Below, one piece after another: positions 35,648 through 45,736 of a DNA stretch of 64,000 bases. This stretch comes from Tuctoria greenei. Its lineage: Eukaryota > Streptophyta > Magnoliopsida > Poales > Poaceae. The stretch covers positions 121,361,498 to 121,425,497 of the forward strand of contig JAYESD010000008.1 of the NCBI GenBank assembly GCA_036927565.1. Reading direction: 5' to 3'. The notes beneath the pieces were generated by a model. That model saw nothing but the letters and a program-made list of their open reading frames with translations, had not been told where the DNA came from and searched no databases. Every line of letters starts with the position of its first letter. The first letter of the stretch is position 1. Position numbers and translations under genes: made by a program.

Positions 35648-38544
35648 ATGGGCGAAGACCGTAGTTGGATGTACACTGGTTGGAAGAGCAGAACTGGTGG
35701 TCACTCAGATGAGTGGTACGCCAAGACAGAAGCTTTTGTGGAATGAGCTTTTTCATTGTCAAATAGCGATAAGGCGCGATGCCCATGTACGAAATGACGA
35801 AACGGAACGTTTTTGGACAAAGTGGAACTTACGTTGCACTTGTGTCGAAACGGTTACGTGTCACATTATGAGTTGTGGAACTTCCACGGCGAGACCGCTT
35901 CACAAGCTGTACAAGAAGTGGAAGCGGACAATGATGATGCTCAAGAGGATGATATGATGGATGAGATGCTGGAAGCTATACGACCAGAGCTTACAGAAGA
36001 TACTCAAACAGCAGAGGTTAAAGAGTTCTTCAAACATCTCAAAGATTCAGAAGAGGCTCTGCATGAACACACTAAAATGTCAATCCTCAATTTTGTGACT
36101 AGACTTATGGCAATTAAGTCTAAGTTCTTCTTTTCTAACAATTGTTACAACATGCTCATCGATTTGTTCAAAGATGCCCTTCCACAACCCAACAAAGTGC
36201 CTAAGGATATGTACAACTCGAAGAAAATTCTTTCTGGTCTCGGGATGAAGGACGAATAGATTGATGTGTGTCTGGACAACTGCATGCTTTTCTGGAGAGA
36301 GCATGCCAATGAGAACAAATGTTTGAAATGTGGTCAACCGAGGTTTGTCGAAGTTGTTAATAACGATGGTAATACAGTGACGACGGAAGTCGCACGTAAG
36401 CAGCTTCGTTACTTACCTGTGACACCGAGGTTGAAGCGGCTGTTCCTTTCAAAAAAATGGCTAGACGCATGAGATGGCACAAAGAAGGTGAGCGTGAGAA
36501 CAATGGAGTCATGACGCACCCGTCCGATGGTGAGGCATGGAAGGCTCTGGATCGGTTCGACCCAGAATTTGCTCGTGAAGCGAGAAATGTTCGCATCAGG
36601 TTGGCGACAGATGGGTTCACGCCGTTCAGCACAAACACCGCACCATACTCCTGTTGGCCCGTCTTTGTCATTCCGTACAATCTTCCGCCAACCTTTTGCA
36701 TGAAGAATGAGTTTATGTTTCTTAGCCTCATTGTACCTGGGCCAGATCATCCTGGGTCACGTCTCAACGTGATGTTGAAACCGTTGATCGAAGAGTTGAA
36801 AATGTTGTGGACAGGAGTCGAAGCGTACGACTGTCACAAGAAACAGAAATTCAACCTCCGAGTTGCTTATTTGTGGTCTGTTCATGATTTTCCGGCATAC
36901 AGCATGTTTTCTGGATGGAGCACTCATGGTCGGTTGACGTGTCCGATATGTGCCTCGGACACCGATTGCTTTCGACTTACCCATGGAGGCAAGATATCTT
37001 ACTTCGATTGTCATAGACGTTGGCTACCTCCGAATCACTTGTTTAGACAACAGAGGAATGTCTTCAGAAAGAACACCGTTGTCACTAAAGGACCACCGAA
37101 ACATCTTGACGGGTCAGAAATATCCGATATGTTGGACAAATTGGTGCCAGATGAAGGTCGTTCTGGATATTTCGAAGGTTACGGAGACAAACACAATTGG
37201 ACTCACATATGTGGACTTTGGGAGTTACCGTATGTGAAGTCGTTGATTCTAAAGCACAACATTGATGTTATGCATCAAGAGCGTAACATGGCCGAATGTA
37301 TCATAAGCACATGCATGGACATGACGGGCAAAACAAAAGACAATTTAAAGGCTCGAAAGGATCTTGTCGAGCTTTGTAACCGTCAAACTCTTGAGCTATC
37401 CGAAAATGGTGGTAAACCACACGCTTCTTTCTGTCTTCGACCTAAAGAGAAAAAAGAAGTTCTCGAATGGTTGCAAAGGTTGAAATTCCCAGATGGTTAC
37501 GCAGCTAGTCTGAGACGAGCCGTGAATGTGAAAACGGGAAAGCTCATTGGGTTGAAGAGTCATGATTATCACATAATCATGGAAAGACTTATGTCTGTTA
37601 TGTTTCGAGGCTATTTTGACGATGCAGTGTGGAAGGTGTTAGCCGAGCTTAGCCACTTCTATAGGCAACTCTGTGCTAAAGAAATCATGCCAGAGATGAT
37701 GACTAAATTGGAAAAGGAGGTTCCGATACTTTTGTGTAAGATGGAAAATTTTTTTCCTCCGGGATTTTTCAATCCAATGCAACATCTCTTAATTCATCTT
37801 CCATTTGAAGCGAAAGTGGGCGGTCCCGTGCAATATAGGTGGATGTATCATATTGAAAGATCACTTAGATATCTGAAACCAATGGTTGGTAACAGGGCAA
37901 GGGTTGAAGGTTGCATCGCTGAAGCTTTTACTCTTAAGGAAGTGGGATACTTCTCAAGTGTTTAATTTGCAGAGGAAAACAATGTTAATACTTCGGTAAT
38001 GCGATAAAATATAGATGAGCAACCTCCTTGTAGTGATCTCTCCATTTTTGCAACAAGAGGCACTACTGTTGGTAGTTACACTTCGTATGATGTTAGCGAA
38101 AAAGAAAGGCGTGCTGCATTCTTCTACATGTACGCTAATATGGAAGAAATGAATAAATATTTCAAGTAAGTGTTTCTCCTACACTTATGCTTTTCACCAT
38201 CTTTTCCGACACATGTATTCTAAGAGGCTCTCTTTGTCGTGTAGTATGTTCGACAAGCAAAATTGGAGACATAGACATCAACCCACGAGCAAGCAAATAG
38301 AACATATTCGACGGGAAGGAATAAACGGGGGATCTAATTTTCTCTCCTGGTTTCGAGATCATGTAACGTTTTCTCGATAACTAATCAATGTTAACAATAT
38401 TTTCTTATAACTTAAGAATGCTTACATTTTCTAATAACTCCATATCTTGGACAGTGCCAAAAAGATGCCAACTTCCATGAAGATTTGCGACAACTATCCC
38501 GTGGAGTGGTTAATGTTAGAAGCTATGGTCGATATGACGTCAAC
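35648..38544 (+). pseudogene. CACTA-2 TNP2-type transposase, broken
   Basis: The start MGEDRSWMYTGWKSRTGG is the transposase-associated N-terminal domain of plant TNP2 proteins. Stops follow at about 35744 and 35806. The middle carries CLDNCMLFWREHANENKCLKC. A frameshift at the A7 run near 36455 leads into a 502-residue open frame (36457-37965) with the Transposase_21 core (GDKHNWTHICGLWELPYVKS, NIDVMHQERNMAE) and the DUF4218 region (FFPPGFFNPMQHLLIHLP, YHIERSLRYLK). A stop at about 37963, where Tyr is usual, and one near 38006 break the next part. Then come exons to 38167, 38245-38361 and from 38455, ending GVVNVRSYGRYDVN. The C-terminal DUF4216 region is deleted and replaced by the next ORF. 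TNP2 would cut and join element ends; this copy cannot. Confidence 0.9.
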
Positions 38545-39976
38545 GCTCGAAAGCTCACGACGGCGGCGTTGTCATACGCCCGGATTCAGGCTGTCAACGC
38601 GTACTACAAGCGGCACCCCCGGGAGCAGGAGCAGGATCAGCAAAGGGGTGTCTTTAGGAAGGACTCGGACTCCTACTTGATAGAGGAGCAGTACGCAGAG
38701 GTAAGTTTTTAATATTGTTAAATATTTACAATATCTACGTATGTTAACCGCGTTGATGAAAATGAAATATGTGCAGGTTAGTATTTCCTGGTTACAGGGT
38801 AACATCGAGGCGTACTTAGCTCTCTGTCGGTACTGGGCTAGCGACGCTTTTATCAACAAGTCCACGAAGGCTAGACAGTGCCGCATGGGGTCCGAGGGCA
38901 AGCACAACTATGGCGGCGACGGCTACTTGCGTTTGGCTAAACGCATGGTAAGTACCTTTTTATTTTATTTATGTGTTCCTAATATATTATTTACCTCACT
39001 AAAATGGATGTACAAGAGCGAGAGATAGGTCATGAGCCGACCCCGACCCAGGTTTGGAAGAGAGGTCACAAGGGAAGTGACCCTTCTCAGCCAGGGCAGT
39101 GTAGTCAGGTCGCAGCCGACCGACTGGTAAGTTTTCGAAATTCATCAATTTCATTATAACTAATACTATTATTGACATGCTTACAAGATTTATTTGTTTT
39201 GTAGACAAAGTACGGGCAGGAGGTCGCGAAGATACACGATGCGGATTACGATTGGGAAAGCGCGCCGATCGATCCCCAAGCCGCGTACGCAAGCGGAGGC
39301 AGGAAGGCCCACAGACGGTGAGTTCTTCGTGTGTTTCATTTCTTTTTCAATTAATCTTCTTCTACTTATTGTTTTCATTCTTTTGCAGGTTTGCCATTTT
39401 CGATGGAGTTTTCGACTCGAGGTCGACGCGACCTTTGAGAGACGCTTCATCGTCGCAGGCTTCGACCGTTGGGACCAGTGGTCGTCTCTCGCAGACCCAG
39501 CTGGAGCTCCAGGCCATGAGGGAGTCGCTGACGCAAACTCAGGTAGAGCTGGAGAGGACGAGAGCGGAGGCAAGGGAGGAGCAGCAAAGGACGGCCTTAA
39601 TGATGGCCGAGATGCAAGCAATGGTGGCGGTAAGTAATTTAAAGTACCATAGTTAAATTTCACAGCACTTAATAACATATATCTGCTAATATCTTGCAAT
39701 GGCAGGCTCTTGCTCGACAAAGCGGTCAGGACATCGAGATTCCTACGCTTCCGCCGCAGCAGACACCAGAGCAGGTAATATTGTCTATACCTAGGAGTTT
39801 GATTCCCTTTTCATTATGTTAAAGAAGTTACTTGCATCACATTTAATTTAGCAAATGTGTTACTCACACTATTGACTAGTTGTTTTATGGACTTCTAATT
39901 TATCCTAATTATGATTCTTTTGCAGGGTTTCGGAACGCGTCGAGATCCCGGAGGCAGTGGAGGGGCTAGCGTGTAG
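38545..39976 (+). CDS. CACTA-2 second ORF (plant En/Spm TNP1-like), multi-exon, splice sites intact
   Basis: Exons with GT/AG borders: to 38700, then 38798-38947, 39017-39126, 39205-39317, 39389-39629, 39706-39774 and 39926-39976 (TAG). The product has a region with KSTKARQCRMGSEGKHNYGG, then PTPTQVWKRGHKG, DWESAPIDPQAAYASGG, a predicted coiled coil (QLELQAMRESLTQTQVELER) and a glycine-rich end (RRDPGGSGGASV). This resembles the plant En/Spm Ptta-type transposase family, whose members bind subterminal repeats. Its natural start is unclear because the first exon is fused to the end of TNP2. I saw no internal stop in these exons, unlike all other coding regions here. A second copy of the last exon lies at 40421-40474. 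A functional product is possible but not shown. Confidence 0.65.
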
Positions 39977-40611
39977 ACACTGGAGCAGGTGATAAACTCT
40001 CTTTAATATTATTGTATCCATTTTAGTATTTTACATAGAGAGATAAGGAGGTACAACATAGAGGTAGATCTTGATGACTTGTCAGATATTGATTCCTATA
40101 GTGGTGAGAAAGTTAAGTGTATCTAATCAAGCTTTAGTAGTTTTTGACTATGGTAGAAATAATTAGTATATAGTGAATAAGTTGTCAGTTCTTCCATTTA
40201 ACAAAAGGGCTAGTGATTATCACTGATGTTTCCTTCTTATGTCGAAACTGATGTTCACTGAGTTAACAAAGGGCTAGTGCTTCCATTTAACTGGTGATAT
40301 AGTACATTACTTCAATTGAAACTACATCATGCTTCTTTCTTTTGTCACTGATGTTCTTGGCCTCTTATGTTATCACTGAGTTGACATTGATGCTTACTAG
40401 TGATTATGTTTCTTTTGCAGGGATCCAGAACGCGCCGAGAAGATCCCGGAGGTAATAGAGGGGCTAGGGTGTAGCCCGGTGGAATTTATTTTGCAAATTG
40501 TGTTGTTGTTGATGTTTTGAACTATATATTGAAACTGTTATGCTGTGTATATCTTATTTGTCTGTTCTGTGTTCTCGCCATCGAGCGAGGTAGTCAGTTT
40601 CTGTTTTTAAA
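39977..40611 (+). other. Downstream region with a duplicated last exon
   Basis: At 40421-40474, after TTTTGCAG, a 54-base exon (GSRTRREDPGGNRGARV) repeats the last exon at 39926-39976. It ends in TAG followed by GC-poor 3' sequence. It offers an alternative 3' exon. The rest shows nothing. Confidence 0.6.
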
Positions 40612-41033
40612 AAAAAAATTCGAAAACTTAACTTACGTCGGCTATGGGAATGCCGACGTAAGTTAGCCCAGGTTAACTTACGTCGGTCACGCCATACCGA
40701 CGTAAGTTAAACCACTTAACTTACGTCGGTTTGCCCTGGCCGACGTAAGTTACAGCACTACTTACGTCGGCTTGCCCAAGCCGACGTAAGTCCTCCGGCC
40801 CAGCCCAAGGCCCATCTCGACACTTAACTTACGTCGGCTTCTGCAGACCGACGTAATTAAGGTAACTTACGTCGATGGCCGGCGTAAGTCACCTTAATTA
40901 CGTCCAACTGCCTACGTCGGTTGAAAGCCGACGTAATTAAGGGAAAACCGATGTAATTAAGTTACTTACATCGGTTTAAGTCTTACTTACGTCGGCTTTG
41001 GCCGACGTAAGTGACCGATATTCCTGTAGTGAC
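40612..41033 (+). repeat. CACTA-2 3' subterminal array
   Basis: Many copies of ACTTACGTCGG and its complement CCGACGTAAGT in alternating orientation over about 420 bases, ending at the TGTAGTG terminus. Unusually rich in CpG for a terminal array. Confidence 0.88.
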
Positions 41034-41561
41034 TAGTCTGATATTGTCTAGTAAGGATATCGGACTAGTTCGGACCCTGACCGGACTAGTCCGATCTTTT
41101 CAGTTAATGTCAGTTTGAACTCGAAAATAACATGTGTTCTAATTGAAAGGACACAAGTCACCGACAATTATGTCCCTGATCGGGAGACTTAACTGTCTCT
41201 AAGGGTGGGAGACTCCCTCTTGTGTCTCTTGGTCATATATAAGGAGAGGGTTATATGTATTATTGAGAGTGGTGATGTGAATACACATTAGACACAATAA
41301 CTCTCTCAATTCTCAGAATCCGATCAACAATACCAAGAGAAGAACAAGGGGAAATGTCTCCTATCATCGTTCTACTTACGGCCTCGCCTTGTTGGCTCGA
41401 TGGTCACATCGTCAAGCAACAACAAAGATGGAGAAGAAGGTATTATTAGTGTTCTTGTGCTATTTGAGAGATAGCACTTGATGTTCATGTTGTAATCAGT
41501 TTCTCCATATAATTCATGATGATTTAGTGGCTATTTGATCTTTGGGTTCTGATTTTTAACA
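41034..41561 (+). repeat. Right LTR of element W, lacking its first 71 bases
   Basis: Matches 34918-35434 closely and ends GATTTTTAACA, giving the TAACA terminus. Confidence 0.8.
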
Positions 41562-42186
41562 CACCTTACGCATACAGAGAAGGCCACCAATCTTTCAAAC
41601 TGCCACCGCAGTGAGCCAGTACCTCTGCTGATCCCACCGCGCTAGAAAATTCCGCCTCTTTCCTGGCTCGTTGGCTCCTACGCCGAATCCACGTTGAATC
41701 GTTGGCTCCAAGGACAAACTTGACCCCCCGCGGAAATCACGCCATCAATGAACACTGAGCGGTCGCCGATGTCCTCCACCTCAGCACCCCCGTCCACCCC
41801 GGTGACATGCATGCCTTGGTGAAGACCTCCCCGATCGACGCCACCGAGCTCGGTCCGATCCACCGCTAAGGACTTTTTTTCGGAGCTAGAATCGTTCGAT
41901 TCACCAGAAACTTGTCACCGAGCTGACTTCCTATGCTTCAAACCTGCCCAAATCTCAGCCACTCTAGACAGCGCGCCAGCACACAACTCCTGTCATCCAG
42001 GGCCAAATCCGCCTCCAGCGCCCATGAGTGGCCGCCCGACGGATTCTAGCCCGGAGCCGCATCAATCTCGATGAAGTCTCAGCCTCGCTGCTCCACAGCT
42101 GCTGCCCAGTAGCACCGTATAGTAGGCACACCCCTTGGGCACCTGGAAGTCCTCCCACGATATGGCCACTAGTACCCGCTCTGTCG
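41562..42186 (+). other. Element X interior, GC-rich segment 1
   Basis: GC-rich sequence unlike LTR element interiors. No open frame with recognisable similarity, though the composition suggests captured host sequence that has decayed. Confidence 0.4.
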
Positions 42187-43436
42187 CACTACTACAAAAA
42201 GTATTTTTGCATGCGTCTCATATTTTTTTTACAAACAGCCCGTAAAAAAATCTGTCTGTGATCTAAAATATATTAAAATCCGGCTGCGATAATAATATAT
42301 CACAAGCGGACCATAACGAAAACCGCCTATAAAAAAAGATAGATTACCACTGGTGGTTGGTGGTACAAACCGCTTGTGATAATGGTGGCTTCTAATTGGT
42401 CTACAACTTCATCTCACGGATCGCTCTTAAACTTCAGATCTCCGATGTAGGCTGCTTACCGATCTAATGACCCACACCTCACATCACGCGGATCGCACCT
42501 CCTCCATCTTTATTAACAGCAGTCTATGATCGTCACCTCATCTTCCTTCCCCCCAATCTCATCGATGCCTATAGCCGCGGATCCTCAATCTCCTATGATA
42601 ATGCCTCGCCGCCCGCGCTCGCCTTCAAGATCAACATGTCTGACTTTGACCCGCGCGTGCACCACCATGTCCCGGACTCGCCCCGCCTGCTCGCCGCTAA
42701 CGGCATGAACTTCGCTGCCAACCGCGCGCGCAGCGTCCCTGCCACAGCCTTCTCTGGGCTCATGATGTCCTCGGGCCTCATGTACAACCACAGCGTCGCC
42801 ACCTGGGTCACCTTCCATTCTGCCTACAACTTCGCCTATCTCATCAAGCTGCTTATGGAACGGAGCTGCCTAGCTCCATGTCTGACTTCCTGCGCTACAT
42901 CCGCGTCTTCTTCAGGGATAGCATCTACGACGTCAAGCACATGATGACTCACTGGGACGACCTCTACGGCGGCCACGACAGCGTCCCGGCCACACTCAAG
43001 GTCTATTGTGATGTGGAGTTAGTGTTTGTTGTGCTAAAGGATGTGTTAGAACGATTGATTTGTAACCTGCATGTTTATGTTACACTACATTCTGATGTAA
43101 TGATTGTTTCTCTTTTGAAGTAAAATGAAATCCTATTTGGACTATTTCAGCTGTATCATCATGTTTAATTCCTCCTTTTCTTCCTCCTACGAACGTATAA
43201 GTGTATATATAACCTTATTTTCACATGCCGTTTTTAATTATAAACCACTTGTGAAAAGGCATTTTCACAGGCGGCTGACAGTAAAGAACCGCCTGTGAAA
43301 ATGCATTTTCTCAGACGGTTTCTATTGCTGCCCGCGATAATCGGCTATTTTCACACGCTTTTCGTTTCAGACAGTTTTGAAAACCACGTGTAATAATACG
43401 TTTGGAGCCACCTGAGATGAAACTTATTGAAGTAGT
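42187..43436. mobile_element. Small CACTA element carrying a captured gene fragment
   Basis: Left end CACTACTACAAAAAGT (42187) and right end, reverse complemented, CACTACTTCAATAAGT (43436). Flanking triplets TCG and TCT agree at two of three bases. Subterminal repeats (AACCGCCTGTGAAAATG type) occur at 42280-42400 and 43230-43400. There is no transposase. The interior is a fragment of a CAF1-type deadenylase gene. Its ends resemble those of CACTA-3 (CACTACTACAAAAAGTATTTT), which could supply transposase. Confidence 0.85.
42621..43005 (+). pseudogene. Captured fragment of a plant CAF1 (CCR4-NOT deadenylase) gene
   Basis: The plus strand reads MSDFDPRVHHHVPDSPRLL, then FSGLMMSSGLMYNHSV and WVTFHSAYNFAYLIKLL. 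After a frameshift near 42860 comes SDFLRYIRVFFRDSIYDVKH. This is the order seen in plant CAF1 proteins, the DEDD-family poly(A) exonucleases of the CCR4-NOT complex. The aspartate normally in the SAYDFGYL motif, one of the DEDD metal ligands, is asparagine here. Both ends of the gene are missing. It lies inside the small CACTA element, so it was acquired by transduplication. It is not catalytic. Confidence 0.8.
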
Positions 43437-44277
43437 GTCTGCAGCAGATTGATAGCGCATAAGCATATTTCCGTACCAGCCTCGGGTCCTTCACTTGGCG
43501 GGTCAATGTTTCTGGTCATGAACCTCCACTTGTGTCAGAACCTTTCCTCCAGCTGGACCCCCATGGTGTCTGATGCGTCCCTGAAGTACGGTTGAATAAG
43601 CAGCACACCGTTGACCACCGCACACGACGGGGGCAGCCCATCAGTGGTTGCGGCATGCATGGTGACCTTGTGCGTGATGTTGGCGCCCGTCCTGTCCGCG
43701 GCGAGGAACACGCAGAAGGCATCCTTCTCAACTCCGATGGCCGGGGGCCTATCAACTCCCTAGTCGTTCAGCCATCCCTCGGCGGTGGTGTCTACATTCC
43801 CTCTGCACCATTCTTCCGCTCTGACAAGCTGCTCCACGTCATCGACCGCACGCACAAGGACTCCTCATTCCGTCTCTTCGACACCATGCCACCGTCAAAG
43901 CCACCGCGTTTCGGGCCCAAGTGGTGCTTCAACCAGAACCAACAGCTTCAGTTGCGCTAGGCCTCACTCACAATGAGGTCGCGTTGGCTACCACTCCCAC
44001 ACCACATCTTCGGGCACACTAGATCCTCCGTCCGTGTCGTCTCCGATGACCGCCTCAACTCGCGGCACCCACCGGCACCCAACCACCTCGATGAGTCCAA
44101 GTCGTTGCGCCTTCCATGATAATGTTGTTAGATAGGGTACAAATAAATTCTCTGGTCGAGATGTAAAATGTCTTATTTCGAGTCATTTCTATTTTAATCG
44201 TGTAGTCAAGTCATATAATCCAACAGTCCATCTCGACTGTGCCTCAGTGACGACCTGCTCAAAAAAGAGGGATGAAA
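43437..44277 (+). other. Element X interior, GC-rich segment 2 with an unassigned ORF
   Basis: An open frame at 43592-43960 (122 residues) includes NSLVVQPSLGGGVYIPSAPF and FRSDKLLHVIDRTHKDSSF. The downstream frames are also GC-rich and host-like. I do not recognise the family. Its place inside a short-LTR non-autonomous element suggests captured host sequence. A purine tract (AAAAAAGAGGGATGAAA, 44261-44277) ends the segment. Confidence 0.4.
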
Positions 44278-44430
44278 TGTTATGATAGTAGTGGGCCTTT
44301 CGGGCAGCGGGTATTAGAAGCCCACTACACTAGGGTTAGGGTTTAGGTTAGCCTCCTCTATATAAGGAGGGTCCGGGTATACTGTAGAGGACAGGCAAGA
44401 AAAATAGATGAATTATCTAGATGTATAACA
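44278..44430 (+). repeat. Right LTR of element X (153 bp)
   Basis: TGTTATGATAGTAG ... TGTATAACA, matching the two halves of the left LTR. Contains CTATATAAGGAGGG, a promoter-like motif. Confidence 0.82.
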
Positions 44431-45203
44431 TGACATGGTCCCATGAGTTCTCTAGAAATTCAGTTCAATCTTCCTATGGTGTGTTAACTTTCAGAGGATA
44501 TATTTGACTGCTCTTTGGAAGTTAAACATTCCTCAGACAATACATGTGTTCTCTGGCTGCTATTTAGCTGTTGACCAGGGATAAACTAGGAAAAAGAAAA
44601 GAAATAACTGATAAACCTTGTGTGTTCTGCTCTTAAAAATAATGTGTTACGCACTTGTATTTTGAATGTGCTGTTGCTAAACTGATCTGGATGAATATAA
44701 GAGAAATTTGGGAAAGGAACATAGGCTCTGATTTTGAATGTAGCTAGATGGTTTGTTAATGAAAGCAATAATAGTGTTTTAAACTTGACAAATGCTGTTG
44801 TGTTATGGCGTCTATGGAAACTAAGGAATATGCAAACTGTTTTCAAGGAAGAAGTTACGGATGCAGATGCTGAGGATGGTGAAAACCTGGAGGTTGCTAT
44901 GCAAGGAGGCAAATACGACGAAGATGGAGGAGTGCATTGGTGCATTAGAAGCGCTTGTGACAAAGAAGGCTGCCGTCCTTGCTCAAGCATGGTGGACTGC
45001 CTCACAATCAGGTGGAGTGCTGGAGAGGCGTTCATCATCACACTTGGAGGTTCAACAGAGGAGAGAGTGAAGATAATGTGCTAGTGAACGAGGGGGAGAG
45101 CGCTTTGGAGGGTCTGATACCCATGACTGTAACAGAGCTTAAAAGTGACATTGTCATTTTGTTCCAGTAATAAAACTAGGGAAACCTATTGTTCTAAAAA
45201 AAC
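44431..45203 (+). pseudogene. LINE fragment, right part (zf-RVT-like end)
   Basis: Continues the LINE at 33081-33560 in frame (WSHEFSRN, then FRGYI, LWKLNIPQTIHVF, KPCVFCS). The later part has VARWFVNES and VLWRLWKLRNMQTVF, typical of the C-terminal zinc-binding region of grass LINEs. The end is A-rich (TTCTAAAAAAAC). Many stops. Confidence 0.7.
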
Positions 45204-45736
45204 TCAAGGGATTCTAGACATCAGTGACGGACCTTAGATTTCATTAAAGGGTATACCACAAAAAAATACTATTTGATAAAATCATTTATCAATTTAGTAC
45301 ATTATCGTAAAATTTATAACATGCTAACCCTAATATTTTTTAATTCACTTTAAAAATGAGTTTTTAGAGATAATTTTACGGGACTTTCGTGAAGATGCTA
45401 TTAGGACCCTGTAGGTCTTAGAGTTTATTTTTGAAAGTAGGGATTAAGTCGTTTTGCTTCTTGAATCCTCGAAATAAAAACATAGGGACTTGAATATTAC
45501 AAACTGTTGATTTTATATTTTATACATCCTCCAATAGAAAAAATATGGATTGTTGGATACACTAATTTTCTCAACAACCGATGGGTGATAACATATGAAG
45601 CCAACCCAGAAAACTTCCTTCTTAAAGCAAATGTAAACATTCTTTTCTCTCCGATAAACAAATCTTGTTTGTCCTTGCTTCTGACTCAGGCTGCGAGTGC
45701 ACGAGGCACACATTATAGAAATACGAGACAATTTAC
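45204..45736. other. Intergenic stretch left of copia-2
   Basis: AT-rich. A hAT-like start (CAGTGACGGACC at about 45222) has no visible partner. No gene. Confidence 0.4.

Larger units (their letters stand above)
35448..41033 (+). mobile_element. CACTA-2 (En/Spm), 5' end missing
   Basis: Contains a TNP2-type transposase gene, a multi-exon second ORF, and a 3' subterminal array ending in CCTGTAGTG at 41033, the inverted form of CACTACAGG. No CACTACAGG start occurs to the left, so the 5' terminus and its array are lost. The next bases, ACT, are the likely 3-bp target copy. Confidence 0.85.
34847..41561 (+). mobile_element. Element W: LTR pair with 5-bp duplication enclosing a CACTA element
   Basis: Outer ends are TGTTA (34847) and TAACA (41561), flanked on both sides by CACCT (34842-34846 and 41562-41566). 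Direct copies of one LTR-like sequence occupy 34847-35447 and 41034-41561, and nothing of a retrotransposon interior remains. The right copy starts exactly at the CACTA-2 terminus. The simplest reading is that CACTA-2 inserted in the right LTR, and that a deletion then removed the interior, the start of the right LTR and the CACTA 5' end. Confidence 0.7.
33561..44430 (+). mobile_element. Element X: short-LTR retrotransposon enlarged by nested insertions
   Basis: Short LTRs of about 155 bp (33561-33666 plus 34678-34728; 44278-44430) share AGTAGTGGGCC, TAGGGTTT and AAGGAGGGTC. A primer site follows the left LTR and a purine tract precedes the right one. Flanks read TGATA (33556-33560) and TGACA (44431-44435). 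Taking one copy away restores the LINE reading frame (DMLI then WSHEFS). Without nested insertions the interior is only about 1.6 kb and has no gag or pol, so it is non-autonomous. It holds a hAT element in the left LTR, element W with CACTA-2, and the small CACTA at 42187. Confidence 0.8.

Noticed and set aside
36357..36750. Minus-strand ORFs of 113-124 residues
   Set aside because: Antisense of well-supported TNP2 coding sequence.
45222..45400. Possible second hAT MITE starting CAGTGACGGACC
   Set aside because: No matching inverted end or 8-bp duplication was found.
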